The notes under the pieces are model-generated. The model was not told the DNA's origin. It saw nothing but the letters and a program-made list of their open reading frames with translations, and did no database searches. From Polaromonas sp. UBA5171 (GTDB taxonomy: Bacteria; Pseudomonadota; Gammaproteobacteria; Burkholderiales; Burkholderiaceae_C), in contig DHWX01000109.1 in assembly GCA_002413395.1 (NCBI GenBank), forward strand, positions 54,841 through 118,840: DNA of 64,000 nucleotides. Direction: 5' to 3'. The position numbers and the translations under genes are program-made. Positions 25,548 to 37,046 of the stretch are shown piece after piece. How positions within the stretch are numbered: position 1 is the first letter of the stretch; each line of letters opens with the position of its first letter.

Positions 25548-27023
25548 TTAATTCAGTTTTGAAACAGCCACGTGCTTGAGCAAGTCAGCCACGGACGTGT
25601 TCATCACATCGGTAAACGGTTTCGGATAAATGCCCATGCACAGCACCGCAATAGCAAGCAAGGCCAGCATCAGGAATTCACGGTTGTTGATATCCTTCAA
25701 CGATTTGACATCCTTATTGGCAACCGGCCCGAGATACACGCGCTTGAACATCCACAGCGTATAGGCTGCGCCAAAAATAAGCGTGGTCGCCGCTGCGGCG
25801 CCGATCCAGAAGTTGGATTTGACGGACGCCAGAATCACCATCCATTCGCCAACAAAACCGGCGGTGCCAGGCAACCCGGCATTGGCCATGGAAAACAACA
25901 AGGCAAATGCGGCAAACCTGGGCATGGTATTGATCACACCGCCATAGCTTGAAATTTCCCGGGAATGAACACGGTCATACAAGACGCCAATGCACAGGAA
26001 CATGGCACCCGACACAAAACCGTGGGCGATCATCTGCACAATGCCGCCTGCAACGCCCAGGTTACTGAACAGGAAGAAGCCCAGCGTTACAAAACCCATG
26101 TGAACCACGGACGAATAGGCGACCAGCTTTTTCATGTCCCTCTGTACCAGCGACACCAATCCCACATAAACGACAGCAATCAGGGACAAGGCAATCATCA
26201 GCCACGCCCATTCGTGAGAGGCATCTGGCGCGATCGGCAGGGAAAACCGCAGGAAACCATAGGCGCCCAGCTTGAGCATGATGGCCGCCAGCACTGCAGA
26301 GCCTCCGGTGGGTGCTTCCACGTGCACATCGGGCAACCAGGTATGCACGGGCCACATCGGCACCTTGACAGCAAAGGCGGCAAAAAAGGCAAAAAACAGC
26401 AGAGTCTGCGGCCTGAGGCCCAGCGACAAGTTGTGCCAGGTGAGAATATCAAAGCTGCCGCCCGACTTGGTGTACAGGAACATCAGCGCAACCAGCATCA
26501 GCAGGGAACCAAGCAGCGTGTACAGAAAGAACTTGAACGCCGCGTAAATCTTTCTGGGTCCGCCCCAAATACCGATAATCAGGTACATTGGAATCAGTGT
26601 GGCCTCAAAGAACACATAGAACAGCATGCCGTCCAGCGCCGCAAAAACGCCAATCTGCAGACCACTGAGGATCAGCAAGGCGGCCATGTACTGGTTGACA
26701 CGCGAAGTGATCGACTCCCAGCTGGCGATGACCACCACCACATTAATGAATGCAGTCAGTATCACGAACCACAGCGAAATACCGTCCACGCCCAGGTGGT
26801 AATTGATGTTGAAGCGCTCAATCCAGGGGCTATTTTCGACGAATTGCATGGCCGAAGTACCGAGCTGGAAGCCGCCATACAACGGCAAGGTCACCAGCAA
26901 ACCGATGACTGCACCGACCAGCGCAATCCAGCGCACACTGCGGGCCTGATCATCACGACCGAGCAGCAATAAAACGGCACCGAAAACAATCGGTGTCCAG
27001 ATGGCAAGGCTTAACAAACCCAT
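25548..27023 (-). CDS. nuoM: NADH-quinone oxidoreductase subunit M
   Basis: 491 residues, about 14 membrane helices, Mrp-antiporter family. Diagnostic blocks are NYHLGVDGISLWFVILTAF, the glutamate helix FFEATLIPMYLIIGIWGG, HTWLPDVHVEAPTGGSAVLA and KKLVAYSSVVHMGFVTLG. It is one of the three antiporter-like proton pumps of complex I. It is 18 bp after nuoL. Confidence 0.96.
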   Translation of the reverse strand: MGLLSLAIWTPIVFGAVLLLLGRDDQARSVRWIALVGAVIGLLVTLPLYGGFQLGTSAMQFVENSPWIERFNINYHLGVDGISLWFVILTAFINVVVVIASWESITSRVNQYMAALLILSGLQIGVFAALDGMLFYVFFEATLIPMYLIIGIWGGPRKIYAAFKFFLYTLLGSLLMLVALMFLYTKSGGSFDILTWHNLSLGLRPQTLLFFAFFAAFAVKVPMWPVHTWLPDVHVEAPTGGSAVLAAIMLKLGAYGFLRFSLPIAPDASHEWAWLMIALSLIAVVYVGLVSLVQRDMKKLVAYSSVVHMGFVTLGFFLFSNLGVAGGIVQMIAHGFVSGAMFLCIGVLYDRVHSREISSYGGVINTMPRFAAFALLFSMANAGLPGTAGFVGEWMVILASVKSNFWIGAAAATTLIFGAAYTLWMFKRVYLGPVANKDVKSLKDINNREFLMLALLAIAVLCMGIYPKPFTDVMNTSVADLLKHVAVSKLN

Positions 27024-27041
27024 TCTTGTTCTTCCTTATTC

Positions 27042-29078
27042 TTATTGATTGAGCCAGACGAAGTACGTCATCAATACAAATACACCGATGATCATGCCAA
27101 AGGCGTAGTGATAGATATAGCCCGACTGCAGCCTGCGCACCATGCCCGAAACCCACCCCACCAGCTTCCATGATCCATTGACCACCGCTCCATCGATGAG
27201 CATCTCGTCGCCGCCCTTCCACAAACCCATGCCCAGCGCACGCGCCCCACGGGCCAGTACGTTTTCGTTGAACCAGTCAAGGTAGTACTTGTTTTCAAGC
27301 AGTGTGTAGATAGGTTGTGCATTGCGTTTGATCGCCGCTGGCAAAGCCGGGTTGACCATATACATGTAGTACGCCAGCACAACTCCCGACAGTGCCAGCC
27401 AGAATGGGGCCGCCGTCAGGCCATGCAGCGCCATCTGGATCGGCCCATGAAACGCCTTGGTCAGATCTTCCATCGCGGGGTGCCGCTCCAGATTGACAAA
27501 AATGGAACCGTTGAAAAAATCACCAAACAGCATGGGCTGGATCGTCATGAAACCAATGACCACTGATGGAATGGCCAGCAAAACCAGTGGCACCGTCACT
27601 ACCCATGGCGATTCGTGAGGTTGCTGGTTGTTGCCGCCGTGACCATGACCATGATCATGATCATCATGCGCATGGTGATGCGCGTCAGGATTTTGGTCAA
27701 ATCGCTCTTTCCCATGAAAGACCAGGAAGTAAAGGCGGAACGTATAAAGCGCCGTAACGAAGACGCCCGCCAACACGGAGAAATAAGCAAAACCGGAACC
27801 CGCCAAATGACTTTCATGCACGGCTTCAATGATGCTGTCCTTGGAATAAAAGCCGGCGAACAGGGGTGTGCCAATCAACGCCAGGGAACCCAGCAATGAT
27901 GTAATCCAAGTGATCGGCATGTACTTGCGCACTCCGCCCATCCAGCGAATGTCCTGATTGTGGTGCATGCCCATAATGACCGAGCCGGCCGCCAGGAACA
28001 GCAGCGCCTTGAAAAACGCGTGCGTCATCAGGTGGAACACGGCCACGGAGTAGGACGAAGCGCCAAGCGCCACAGTCATGTACCCCAGTTGTGACAATGT
28101 GGAATACGCAATCACTCGCTTGATGTCGTTCTGGATGATGCCGAGAAACCCCATGAACAGCGCAGTGATGCCACCAATCACCATAATGAAGCTCAGCGCG
28201 GTATCACTGAGTTCAAACAGCGGCGACATCCGCGCAACCATGAAAATGCCGGCCGTCACCATCGTTGCTGCATGAATCAGGGCAGAGATGGGGGTCGGGC
28301 CTTCCATGGAGTCCGGTAGCCACACGTGCAGAGGAAACTGGGCTGACTTACCCATTGCACCGATAAACAAGCAAATGCAGATCACGGTAATCAGCATCCA
28401 GTCGGTACCTGGAAAAGTCAGTTTTGACAACTCACCCGCCTTGGCAAACGCTTCGCCATAATTGAGCGTGCCAGCAAAGGCGGCAACAAGGCCAATGCCC
28501 AAAATGAAACCGAAGTCGCCCACACGGTTGACGATGAACGCCTTCATGTTGGCAAAAACTGCGCTTGGCTTGTTGAACCAGAAACCGATCAGCAGATACG
28601 ACACCAATCCAACAGCCTCCCAGCCAAAGAATAGCTGCAGGAAATTGTTGCTCATCACCAGCATCAGCATGGCGAACGTGAACAGGGAAATGTAGGCAAA
28701 GAACCGGTTGTAACCGTCATCTTCCTTCATGTAGCCAATGGTGTAGATGTGCACCATGAGCGACACAAAAGTCACCACGCACATCATCAGGGCCGTCAGG
28801 GCATCGACCAGAAAGCCAATTTCCATTTTCAGACCGCCCACGGTCATCCAGGTGTAAAGCGTTTCATTGAAGCGTGCGCCGTCAACCGCCACGCTCCGAA
28901 GGATCATGGCCGATATGATGAACGCCACCAATACGCCCAAAATGGTCACGGTGTGCGACAGGCGACGGCCTATCCAGTTACCGCCAAAGGCAGTGCCGAA
29001 AATGCCTGCCAGCAGTGCGCCGGCCAGTGGTGCCAGCGGAACTGCCAGCAACGTCGATGCAGAAAGGGTTTGATTCAT
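27042..29078 (-). CDS. nuoL: NADH-quinone oxidoreductase subunit L
   Basis: 678 residues from the ATG at 29078. About 16 membrane helices plus the long amphipathic lateral helix near the C-terminus. Blocks GFLVDALTALMMCVVTFVSL, HVWLPDSMEGPTPISALIHA and IKRVIAYSTLSQLGYM mark it as NuoL. Between helices at about residues 460-482 there is a loop rich in His, Asp and Gly (HHHAHDDHDHGHGHGG), a possible metal-binding insert of a kind also found in other Burkholderiales NuoL. The frame is open upstream, but the extension overlaps nuoK and looks non-coding. Confidence 0.95.
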   Translation of the reverse strand: MNQTLSASTLLAVPLAPLAGALLAGIFGTAFGGNWIGRRLSHTVTILGVLVAFIISAMILRSVAVDGARFNETLYTWMTVGGLKMEIGFLVDALTALMMCVVTFVSLMVHIYTIGYMKEDDGYNRFFAYISLFTFAMLMLVMSNNFLQLFFGWEAVGLVSYLLIGFWFNKPSAVFANMKAFIVNRVGDFGFILGIGLVAAFAGTLNYGEAFAKAGELSKLTFPGTDWMLITVICICLFIGAMGKSAQFPLHVWLPDSMEGPTPISALIHAATMVTAGIFMVARMSPLFELSDTALSFIMVIGGITALFMGFLGIIQNDIKRVIAYSTLSQLGYMTVALGASSYSVAVFHLMTHAFFKALLFLAAGSVIMGMHHNQDIRWMGGVRKYMPITWITSLLGSLALIGTPLFAGFYSKDSIIEAVHESHLAGSGFAYFSVLAGVFVTALYTFRLYFLVFHGKERFDQNPDAHHHAHDDHDHGHGHGGNNQQPHESPWVVTVPLVLLAIPSVVIGFMTIQPMLFGDFFNGSIFVNLERHPAMEDLTKAFHGPIQMALHGLTAAPFWLALSGVVLAYYMYMVNPALPAAIKRNAQPIYTLLENKYYLDWFNENVLARGARALGMGLWKGGDEMLIDGAVVNGSWKLVGWVSGMVRRLQSGYIYHYAFGMIIGVFVLMTYFVWLNQ

Positions 29079-29085
29079 TTTTTTA

Positions 29086-29394
29086 TTAACCCCGGAGCGT
29101 GTTGAGTTCGTCAACATTGATGCTGGACTTGTTGCGGAACAGCAGCACCAGTATGGCCAGTCCAATGGCGGATTCGGCCGCGGCAACAGTCAGTATGAAA
29201 AACACAAAAATCTGACCCGCCATGTCGTTCAGATAATACGAAAATGCGACGAAATTCATGTTGACTGCCAGCAGCATGAGCTCGATCGCCATCAGCAACA
29301 CAATCAGGTTCTTGCGGTTCAGGAAGATGCCAATGGTCGACAGCGCAAAAAGCATGGCACCGAGCGAAAGAAAGTGTCCCAGCGATAGCGTCAT
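29086..29394 (-). CDS. nuoK: NADH-quinone oxidoreductase subunit K
   Basis: 102 residues, three membrane helices, with the conserved glutamates in [20 protein letters not shown] and [17 protein letters not shown], which are needed for proton translocation. It overlaps the nuoJ stop by 4 bp. Confidence 0.96.
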   Translation of the reverse strand: MTLSLGHFLSLGAMLFALSTIGIFLNRKNLIVLLMAIELMLLAVNMNFVAFSYYLNDMAGQIFVFFILTVAAAESAIGLAILVLLFRNKSSINVDELNTLRG

Positions 29395-30053
29395 GATTTT
29401 TTCCCCTCGACAACCTCTACCACAATGGGTGCAATGGGACTTGCAACCACAGATTTCATCTTGACCATACTGACCCGATCTTTCCGCTTGGCCCTTACCT
29501 GATCCGCCGGATTGACGTGTTTAGAGTCCTTGCGCTCGCGCAAGGTCAGCGCGATGGCTGCAATAATGGCTACCAGCAGGATCACCGCTGCAATTTCCAG
29601 CGGGTAGAGATACCCCGAATAAAGAACCTTGCCCAACTCTTTGGTATTGGATACTTGGGCAACAATCTGACCCGGCACGACCGGAACCTGGTCCACTCTG
29701 GGTGGCTCGCGAAACCCGCCCATCAGCACATAGGACATTTCCAGCGCAATGATCGCGCCCACCGTGCCGGCAAGCGGGAAATGCTTCCAGAATCCTTTGC
29801 GCACGCTATCCAGGTTAACGTCGAGCATCATGACCACAAAGAGAAACAGCACCATCACCGCGCCTACATAAACGAGCACCAGCGTGATGGCCAGAAACTC
29901 GGCCTTGAGCAAAATCCAGACGGCAGCTGCCTGGAAAAATGCGAGCACCAGATACAAAACGGCATGCACCGGATTGCGCGCGGTAATCACCCGGAATGCA
30001 GCAAAAAGCAGCAGCGCGGCAAAGACATAAAAAAAACCTGTTTTAGCGTCCAT
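29391..30053 (-). CDS. nuoJ: NADH-quinone oxidoreductase subunit J
   Basis: 220 residues, five membrane helices in the first 170, with the conserved tyrosine helix [19 protein letters not shown] (about 60-78) that forms the pi-bulge hinge. The C-terminus has a longer polar tail (about 165-220, Lys/Val-rich) than E. coli NuoJ (184 residues). Confidence 0.95.
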   Translation of the reverse strand: MDAKTGFFYVFAALLLFAAFRVITARNPVHAVLYLVLAFFQAAAVWILLKAEFLAITLVLVYVGAVMVLFLFVVMMLDVNLDSVRKGFWKHFPLAGTVGAIIALEMSYVLMGGFREPPRVDQVPVVPGQIVAQVSNTKELGKVLYSGYLYPLEIAAVILLVAIIAAIALTLRERKDSKHVNPADQVRAKRKDRVSMVKMKSVVASPIAPIVVEVVEGKKS

Positions 30054-30097
30054 ATTGTTGTAGATTCTTTCTTGAGGCGGCTACTGGAAAGTGTGGC

Positions 30098-30595
30098 TCA
30101 GCGGTACTTGGCATCCGCCGCCTTGCTTGCAGCGATTTCGTTTTCATAGCGGTCGCCCACTGCCAGCAGCATCTCTTTTGTGAAATACAGATCACCCCGC
30201 TTTTCCCCGTGGTATTCAAAAATTTGAGTTTCAACGATCGAATCGACCGGGCAACTCTCTTCACAGAAACCACAAAAAATGCATTTGGTCAAATCAATGT
30301 CATAGCGCGAGGTTCGGCGGCTTCCATCTTCACGCATGTTCGATTCGATGGTGATGGCCATTGCCGGGCATACGGCCTCACACAGTTTGCAGGCAATGCA
30401 GCGCTCTTCACCGTTTTCATAACGGCGCAAGGCGTGCAAGCCGCGAAAGCGTGGACTCAACGGCGTTTTCTCTTCAGGAAACTGGATCGTGATCTTTCGG
30501 GCGAACATGTACTTGCCGGTCAGGGCCATGCCCTTGAACAGCTCGGTCAACATGAAGCTTGAAACAAAATTCTTGACGGAGGCAACTGCAGACAT
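30098..30595 (-). CDS. nuoI: NADH-quinone oxidoreductase subunit I
   Basis: 165 residues. Two complete [4Fe-4S] motifs, [12 protein letters not shown] (about 66-77) and [12 protein letters not shown] (about 105-116), corresponding to clusters N6a and N6b of the peripheral arm. An N-terminal amphipathic region contacts the membrane arm. It is 12 bp after nuoH. Confidence 0.96.
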   Translation of the reverse strand: MSAVASVKNFVSSFMLTELFKGMALTGKYMFARKITIQFPEEKTPLSPRFRGLHALRRYENGEERCIACKLCEAVCPAMAITIESNMREDGSRRTSRYDIDLTKCIFCGFCEESCPVDSIVETQIFEYHGEKRGDLYFTKEMLLAVGDRYENEIAASKAADAKYR

Positions 30596-30607
30596 GACTT
30601 TTCCCGC

Positions 30608-31687
30608 CTATTTCCAGATGTTGTAAGAGGTCTGCATCCAGGCTCCGACGACTATCAGCCAGACCAGCGTCACGGGAATGAATATCTTCCAGCCCAACCG
30701 CATGATCTGGTCGTAGCGGTAGCGCGGGAAGGTGGCGCGTACCCACAAAAACATCGTAACCACCACAAACGTCTTGATCCCCAGCCAGATCCAGCCCGGA
30801 ATCCAGTTAAAAAATACGCTGTCAATCGGTGCCAGCCATCCGCCCAGAAAGAGGATCGTGCACAGCGTCGAGACCAGAATCATGTTGGCATATTCGGCCA
30901 GGAAGAACATGGCGAACGCCATGCCGGAATACTCCACCATGTGACCGGCAACAATCTCGGACTCGCCCTCCACCACGTCAAACGGGTGGCGATTGGTCTC
31001 GGCCAGACTAGAAATGAAATACACCAGAAAAATGGGCAACAATGGCAGCCAGTTCCACGACAGGAAGTTCAAGCCAACGCCAGCAGCCATGCCCCTGCTC
31101 TGGCCCATCACGATATCGGTCATGTTCATGCTGCCCGATACCATGAGCACGACCACCAGACAAAACCCCATCGCGATTTCGTAGCTCACCATTTGCGCCG
31201 AAGCGCGCATGGCCCCCAGGAAGGCATACTTCGAGTTTGTCGCCCATCCCGCAATGATGACACCGTAAACCTCTAGCGAAGTGATGGCCATCACGAACAG
31301 CAGGCCGGCGTTGATGTTCGCCAGTGCGACATCGGGGCCGAAAGGAACCACCGCCCATGCCGCCAACGCCGGCATGATGGCCATGATCGGCCCCAACAGA
31401 TACATCCCCTTGCTTGCGGCCGTGGGAATGATGATCTCCTTGGTTAACAGCTTGAGTGCATCTGCAATCGGCTGCAACAGACCGAAGGGGCCCACGCGAT
31501 TGGGGCCCATGCGAACCTGCGTGAACCCGATTGCCTTGCGTTCCCATAGCGTGAGGTAAGCGACACAACCCATCAGCGGCAGCAGAACAACGACGATTTT
31601 GATCAGCACCCAAAGGACAGGCCAGACCGTGCCGGGCCAGATGCCACCCATCAACCCCTGGCCAAAACCGAAGAATGTGTCAATCAT
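30608..31687 (-). CDS. nuoH: NADH-quinone oxidoreductase subunit H
   Basis: 359 residues, eight membrane helices. The quinone-channel block [28 protein letters not shown] and the acidic loop [19 protein letters not shown] are intact. It connects the peripheral arm to the membrane arm and forms part of the quinone tunnel. It overlaps nuoG by 4 bp. Confidence 0.96.
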   Translation of the reverse strand: MIDTFFGFGQGLMGGIWPGTVWPVLWVLIKIVVVLLPLMGCVAYLTLWERKAIGFTQVRMGPNRVGPFGLLQPIADALKLLTKEIIIPTAASKGMYLLGPIMAIMPALAAWAVVPFGPDVALANINAGLLFVMAITSLEVYGVIIAGWATNSKYAFLGAMRASAQMVSYEIAMGFCLVVVLMVSGSMNMTDIVMGQSRGMAAGVGLNFLSWNWLPLLPIFLVYFISSLAETNRHPFDVVEGESEIVAGHMVEYSGMAFAMFFLAEYANMILVSTLCTILFLGGWLAPIDSVFFNWIPGWIWLGIKTFVVVTMFLWVRATFPRYRYDQIMRLGWKIFIPVTLVWLIVVGAWMQTSYNIWK

Positions 31688-33828
31688 GCGCTGACTCCCT
31701 CAAGGTTTGCAGCCAGCCTGGCGTCCGCCGTCAACTGCAGTGACGTTGCACGCCTGACCAGGCCGTCGAGCTGATAAATGCTGGCAACAACAGGGGCTGG
31801 ACCCGCATGGGTAGCCAGCGTGATGTTTGCCTGACTCGTATTGCTCAGCATTTCCACGGGCACTTGCTCGGTCTGAGCGCCATCGACCTGCTTGAGGACA
31901 TCCTGCGAGGATTCGAAGTCAAAACCGGGCAAGGCCAGCAGGTTGGCGAGTACGCGCAAGACTTTCCAGGCAGGGCGAGTGTCACCCAAAGGTTTGACAA
32001 CCGCATGAAACCCCTGCACACGACCTTCAGCATTCACAAAGGAGCCCGACGTCTCCGTAAAAGGACTCACCGGAAGCAACACATCGCTGAAGCCCATGTT
32101 GGCCTTGAAGGGGCTCAACGTGACAACCATTTGGGCTGAACTCAGCGAAGCCGCGGCCTTGCTACCCGCCGCTGAATCAAATTCGGGTTCATTGTTCAGC
32201 AGGACGAGCGCTTTGAGTCTGCCATCAAGCATCTGCCCCGCATGAAGACCCAGGCTCCCCGGCAGGGCCTTCGCCAATTGGGCACCCACTGTATTCGCCG
32301 CTTCGGTCAGGTAGCCCACGGTTGCGCCAGTCTGCTCACCAATCCAGTTGGCCAAAGCCAGCAGGCTGGAAGCGTTGGCATGGTGCGCCGCTGCATTGCC
32401 CATCAGAATGGCTTTACGTTCGCCGCCCAGCAATGAAGCAGCAATTGCTTTCGCTGCATCCGTTGCCTGACCCGAAGCCGGCGCGGACACGCCCTTTTCC
32501 AGCGCGATGGCTGCAGCCACGTCAGCCAGCGCCTGAGCCCATGCATCAGGCGCCACCAGCAGCGTGTTTGCAAGCGGCATTGCCCATGCGTCTGCAGAGG
32601 CCAACTCAGTACTTGAATTAATAGCACTCAGCGCGCACCCCATACGAACAGATTGCCGAATACGTTGCGCAAAGAGAGGATGGTCCTTGCGCAGGTTGGA
32701 ACCAATGACCAGCACCCGCTGCATTTGAGACAGCGAAGCAATGGAAGTGCCCAGCCAGCGGACAGATGCCGCGGAAGAAAATTCAGCGTTACGCAGGCGA
32801 TAGTCAATGTTTTCGCTACCGAGTCCGCGCATCAGCGAGGCTGCCAGGTGCAACTCCTCCAGCGTGCTGTGCGGACTGGCCAGCGTGCCTATGCTGTCAG
32901 CGCCGTGCTCGGCCTTGATCTGCTTGAGACCATTAGCCACATATTCCAGCGCGGTTTGCCAGTCAACCGCTTTCCACTCGCCGCCCTGCTTGAGCATCGG
33001 ACTGGTCAGCCGTTCATCGCTGCTCAATGCTTCGTAGGAAAAACGATCGCGGTCGGCAATCCAGCATTCGTTGACGTCTTCGTTCTCCAGCGGCACCACG
33101 CGCATGACCTTGTTGTTCTTGACCTGGACAATCAGGTTGGTGCCGGTCGAATCGTGCGGGCTGACTGATTTGCGGCGCGACAGTTCCCAAGTGCGGGCGC
33201 TGTAGCGGAAAGGCTTGCTGGTTAGTGCACCCACGGGGCAAATATCGATCATGTTGCCCGACAGCTCGGAGTCCACCGTCATGCCGACAAAGGCTTCAAT
33301 TTCCGCGTGCTCGCCTCGGTTCGACATGCCGAGTTCCATCACGCCGGCCACTTCCTGGCCAAAACGTATGCAGCGAGTGCAATGAATGCAGCGGGTCATC
33401 TCCTCCATGGATACCAGTGGGCCGACATCCTTGTGGAACACCACACGTTTTTCTTCCTCGTAGCGGGATGAACTGGCACCATAACCAACGGCCAGGTCCT
33501 GCAACAGGCACTCACCGCCCTGATCGCAAATGGGACAGTCCAGCGGGTGATTGATCAGCAGGAACTCCATCACGCCCTTCTGGGCCTTGATGGCTTTGTT
33601 GCTCTTGGTATGCACAATCATGCCTTGCGTCACCGGCGTGGCGCATGCGGGCATGGGCTTGGGAGCTTTTTCAACATCCACCAAACACATGCGGCAGTTC
33701 GCCGCGATACTCAACTTTTTGTGATAACAGAAATGTGGAATGTAGGTGCCCGCTTTTTCAGCTGCATGCATGACCGTGCTACCTTCGAGCACTTCCACTT
33801 TTTGACCATCGAGTTCAATTTCAATCAT
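31684..33828 (-). CDS. nuoG: NADH-quinone oxidoreductase subunit G
   Basis: 714 residues. N-terminal [2Fe-2S] ferredoxin domain ([15 protein letters not shown], then PMPACATPV), the His-Cys3 cluster [15 protein letters not shown], the cluster [13 protein letters not shown] and [11 protein letters not shown], then a molybdopterin-oxidoreductase-like domain without cofactor (200-620). Length fits the shorter beta- and alphaproteobacterial NuoG rather than the 900-residue E. coli form. It starts 4 bp after the nuoF stop. Confidence 0.95.
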   Translation of the reverse strand: MIEIELDGQKVEVLEGSTVMHAAEKAGTYIPHFCYHKKLSIAANCRMCLVDVEKAPKPMPACATPVTQGMIVHTKSNKAIKAQKGVMEFLLINHPLDCPICDQGGECLLQDLAVGYGASSSRYEEEKRVVFHKDVGPLVSMEEMTRCIHCTRCIRFGQEVAGVMELGMSNRGEHAEIEAFVGMTVDSELSGNMIDICPVGALTSKPFRYSARTWELSRRKSVSPHDSTGTNLIVQVKNNKVMRVVPLENEDVNECWIADRDRFSYEALSSDERLTSPMLKQGGEWKAVDWQTALEYVANGLKQIKAEHGADSIGTLASPHSTLEELHLAASLMRGLGSENIDYRLRNAEFSSAASVRWLGTSIASLSQMQRVLVIGSNLRKDHPLFAQRIRQSVRMGCALSAINSSTELASADAWAMPLANTLLVAPDAWAQALADVAAAIALEKGVSAPASGQATDAAKAIAASLLGGERKAILMGNAAAHHANASSLLALANWIGEQTGATVGYLTEAANTVGAQLAKALPGSLGLHAGQMLDGRLKALVLLNNEPEFDSAAGSKAAASLSSAQMVVTLSPFKANMGFSDVLLPVSPFTETSGSFVNAEGRVQGFHAVVKPLGDTRPAWKVLRVLANLLALPGFDFESSQDVLKQVDGAQTEQVPVEMLSNTSQANITLATHAGPAPVVASIYQLDGLVRRATSLQLTADARLAANLEGVSA

Positions 33829-33832
33829 GAGA

Positions 33833-35260
33833 TTAGGCGCTCCGCGCTTCGGTGCTCGCCCTCTCCCTTTGGGAGAGAGTCAGGGTGGGGGCCTTTTCGG
33901 CATCCGTTGGTTTCATCAATGCCTCAAACTCATGACGAAAATGCTTGATCATGGCGCGTACCGGCATGGCAGCGGCATCACCCAGCGCGCAAATGGTGTG
34001 CCCCTGAATGTTGTCCGCCACGGAGTTAAGCAAGTCCAGGTCACTCGGGCGTCCTTGACCCTTGTGGATGCGATCAATCACACGCCACATCCAGCCTGTG
34101 CCTTCGCGGCAAGGTGTGCACTGCCCGCAGGACTCGTGCATGTAAAAGTAGGACAGGCGCTTGAGCGACTCCACCATGCAACGGCTGTCATCCATCACGA
34201 TCACGGCACCGGAGCCGAGCATGGAGCCCGCCTTGGCAATCGAGTCGTAGTCCATGGTGCATTCCATCATGATGGCCGCCGGCAGCACTGGCGAGGAGGA
34301 GCCACCAGGAATGACGGCCTTGAGTGTGCGACCCTTGCGCACGCCACCCGCCAGCTCCAGCAACTTTGTGAACGGGGTGCCCATCGGCACTTCGTAGTTG
34401 CCAGGCAGTTCAACGTCGCCGGACACTGAATAAATCTTGGTTCCACCGTTGTTCGGCTTACCACATTCCAGATAGGCCTGACCGCTGTTGCGAATGATCC
34501 ACGGCACTGCCGCAAAAGTTTCGGTGTTGTTGATCGTGGTGGGCTTGCCGTACAAACCAAAACTGGCGGGGAACGGCGGCTTGAAGCGCGGCTGGCCTTT
34601 CTTGCCTTCCAGGGATTCGAGCAATCCGGTTTCTTCTCCGCAAATATAGGCGCCAAAGCCATGTGCCGCGTAAAGCTGAAAGATGAAACTGGTGCCCAGA
34701 ATGCTGTTTCCGATCAGGCCAGCAGCGCGGGCCTCTTCCAGTGCATCTTCAAAGCGCTGGTAGGTAGAAAAAATTTCACCATGAATGTAGTTGTAGCCTA
34801 CGCTAGTACCCATCGCGTACGCAGCGATGGCCATGCCTTCAATCACGCTGTGCGGGTTGTACTGCATGAGGTCGCGGTCTTTGCAAGTACCAGGCTCACC
34901 CTCGTCAGAATTGCAAACCAGGTATTTCTGGCCCGGGAACTGGCGCGGCATGAAACTCCACTTCAGCCCGGTCGGAAAACCCGCGCCACCACGGCCACGC
35001 AAACCACTCGCCTTGACTTCGGCAATCACCTGGTCTGGCGTCATGCTTTCACTGCCACCCTGTCCCAATATCTTGCGCAACGCCTGGTAACCACCACGCG
35101 CCTCATAGTCCTTGAGGCGCCAGTTACTGCCGTCAAGATTGGCAAGAATTTGCGGATTAATGTGCCGACCATGAAAACAGGTCTGCACGCCATTGGCCAC
35201 AAATTGCGAGAGCACGCCCTGCGCGGCAACATTGGGACGAGAATGGGATGCAAGCGTCAT
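33833..35260 (-). CDS. nuoF: NADH-quinone oxidoreductase subunit F
   Basis: 475 residues. The FMN and NADH site ([16 protein letters not shown], about 80, and [14 protein letters not shown]) and the N3 cluster [15 protein letters not shown] are intact. The last 20 or so residues ([19 protein letters not shown]) are not family-like: they are the translation of a palindromic repeat at 33861-33877, so the original stop seems to have been lost and replaced downstream. It overlaps nuoE by 4 bp. Confidence 0.94.
   Translation of the reverse strand: MTLASHSRPNVAAQGVLSQFVANGVQTCFHGRHINPQILANLDGSNWRLKDYEARGGYQALRKILGQGGSESMTPDQVIAEVKASGLRGRGGAGFPTGLKWSFMPRQFPGQKYLVCNSDEGEPGTCKDRDLMQYNPHSVIEGMAIAAYAMGTSVGYNYIHGEIFSTYQRFEDALEEARAAGLIGNSILGTSFIFQLYAAHGFGAYICGEETGLLESLEGKKGQPRFKPPFPASFGLYGKPTTINNTETFAAVPWIIRNSGQAYLECGKPNNGGTKIYSVSGDVELPGNYEVPMGTPFTKLLELAGGVRKGRTLKAVIPGGSSSPVLPAAIMMECTMDYDSIAKAGSMLGSGAVIVMDDSRCMVESLKRLSYFYMHESCGQCTPCREGTGWMWRVIDRIHKGQGRPSDLDLLNSVADNIQGHTICALGDAAAMPVRAMIKHFRHEFEALMKPTDAEKAPTLTLSQRERASTEARSA
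33843..33893. repeat. REP-like palindromic element forming the 3' end of nuoF
   Basis: A hairpin CTCTCCC-TTT-GGGAGAG (33861-33877) is followed on the plus strand by a G-rich stretch (CAGGGTGGGGGCC). This is the layout of the short dispersed CTCTCCC/GGGAGAG elements found between genes in many beta- and gammaproteobacteria. Here it lies inside the nuoF reading frame and encodes the sequence LTLSQRER, which often appears when such an element is translated. Confidence 0.6.
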
Positions 35261-35763
35261 GATTTCGTTGCCTCGGCAGATTTCAGACCATCAATGAGCT
35301 GATCTAGTTTTTCATTGTTCATGAAACTGCACATCGTGACGTCATTGACCAGCATCACCGGTGAGTCGGCACAAGCCCCCAGGCACTCACACTGCTGCAA
35401 CGTGAAAAGACCGTCGGCACTGGTCTCACCGATTTCGATGCCAAGTTTGTGCTCCAGGTGTTTCAACGCCTTGGCCCCGTCACGCAACTGGCATGGCAGA
35501 TTGGTGCAAACATTAAGTTTGTATTTGCCCACCGGCTGCTGGTTGTACATGTTGTAGAACGTGGTGACTTCATGCACGGCAATCGGTGCCATGCCCAGAT
35601 AGTCGGCCACCATTTTCTCGCTTTCAGCGCTGACAAAACCCCGCTCTTGCTGAACGATGGTGAGGCAGGCCATGACGGCTGATTGCTTCTGGTCCGCTGG
35701 ATATTTGGCGACTTCGCGGTCAAAAAGTGCTTTGGTTTGTTCAGAAATCATGGGAGGCATCAT
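35257..35763 (-). CDS. nuoE: NADH-quinone oxidoreductase subunit E
   Basis: 168 residues. Thioredoxin-like [2Fe-2S] protein with four ligands ([11 protein letters not shown].. and [12 protein letters not shown], about residues 88-135), cluster N1a. Two in-frame starts are possible: 35763 and 35751, the second giving [18 protein letters not shown], which looks more like other NuoE. Neither has a good ribosome binding site. It lies 6 bp after the nuoD stop. Confidence 0.94.
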   Translation of the reverse strand: MMPPMISEQTKALFDREVAKYPADQKQSAVMACLTIVQQERGFVSAESEKMVADYLGMAPIAVHEVTTFYNMYNQQPVGKYKLNVCTNLPCQLRDGAKALKHLEHKLGIEIGETSADGLFTLQQCECLGACADSPVMLVNDVTMCSFMNNEKLDQLIDGLKSAEATKS

Positions 35764-35769
35764 GAGGGT

Positions 35770-37023
35770 TTACCGGTCAACATCGCCGAAGGCAATGTCC
35801 ATGGTGCCAATGATCGAGACGACATCGGCAATCATGTGGCCACGCGCCATTTCGTCCATGGCGGACAAATGGACATAAGCTGGCGAACGAAACTTCAGGC
35901 GGTAAGGCTTGTTGGCGCCATCGCTGACAAAGTAAATGCCAAACTCGCCCTTGGGATTTTCGAGTCCGACATACGCCTCGCCCTCGGGCACATGGAACCC
36001 TTCACTAAAGAGCTTGAAGTGGTGAATCAGATCCTCCATGTTGGACTTCATGGATTCACGGTCAGGCGGAGCGACTTTGTGATTGCTGGTGATCACCGGG
36101 CCGGGATTGACGCGCAACCAGTCAACGCACTGCTTGATGATGCGGTTGGACTGACGCATTTCCTCGATGTGAAGCAGATAACGGTCATAGCAGTCACCAT
36201 TTTTGCCCACCGGAACGTCGAAATCCATGTGCTCATAAACCTCGTAAGGCTGCTGCTTGCGCAAATCCCATGCGAAACCCGAACCCCTGAGCATGGTTCC
36301 AGTGAAGCCCAGGTTGAGTGCGCGCTCCGGCGACACCACGCCGATGCCGACCGTACGCTGCTTCCAGATGCGGTTGTCGGTCAGCAGCGTTTCGTACTCG
36401 TCAACGTATTTGGGAAACTTTGCCACGAAGTCGTCGATGAAGTCGAGCAGCGAGCCCTGACGGCTTTCGTTCAGCACCTCAATCGCCTTGGCGTTCTTGA
36501 ACTTGTTGACTTTGTACTGCGGCATGGTTTCCGGCAGGTCGCGGTAAACACCCCCCGGCCGGAAATAGGCCGAGTGCATGCGCGCTCCCGACACCGCCTC
36601 GTTCATGTCGAACAGCGCCTCGCGTTCGCGGAAGCAGTAAATCATGATGTTCATCGCGCCGCAGTCCAGGCCGTGCGCGCCAACCCAAAACAGATGGTTG
36701 AGCAAACGCGAAATTTCCGCATACATCACGCGGATGTATTGCGCCCGGATTGGAACATCGACGCCAAGCAATTTCTCAATGCCCAGGCAGTAAGCATGCT
36801 CGTTGGACATCATCGAAATGTAGTCGAGCCTGTCCAAGTAGGGCAGCGACTGGATATAGGTCTTGCTTTCGGCCAATTTTTCGGTGGCACGGTGCAACAA
36901 ACCGATATGCGGGTCAGCACGCTGGATCACCTCTCCGTCGAGTTCAAGCACAAGGCGCATAACACCGTGCGCTGCGGGGTGTTGCGGCCCAAAATTGAGC
37001 GTGTAGTTTTTGATTTCAGCCAT
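35770..37023 (-). CDS. nuoD: NADH-quinone oxidoreductase subunit D
   Basis: 417 residues, the 49-kDa-type subunit. It starts [21 protein letters not shown], with the quinone-site HPAAHG, and contains [18 protein letters not shown]. The C-terminus ends in [14 protein letters not shown], as in the family. With NuoB it forms the quinone reduction site. It is separate from nuoC here, unlike the E. coli fusion. Confidence 0.96.
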   Translation of the reverse strand: MAEIKNYTLNFGPQHPAAHGVMRLVLELDGEVIQRADPHIGLLHRATEKLAESKTYIQSLPYLDRLDYISMMSNEHAYCLGIEKLLGVDVPIRAQYIRVMYAEISRLLNHLFWVGAHGLDCGAMNIMIYCFREREALFDMNEAVSGARMHSAYFRPGGVYRDLPETMPQYKVNKFKNAKAIEVLNESRQGSLLDFIDDFVAKFPKYVDEYETLLTDNRIWKQRTVGIGVVSPERALNLGFTGTMLRGSGFAWDLRKQQPYEVYEHMDFDVPVGKNGDCYDRYLLHIEEMRQSNRIIKQCVDWLRVNPGPVITSNHKVAPPDRESMKSNMEDLIHHFKLFSEGFHVPEGEAYVGLENPKGEFGIYFVSDGANKPYRLKFRSPAYVHLSAMDEMARGHMIADVVSIIGTMDIAFGDVDR

Positions 37024-37046
37024 GTCGTATTTCTTGCCGGAACCGC

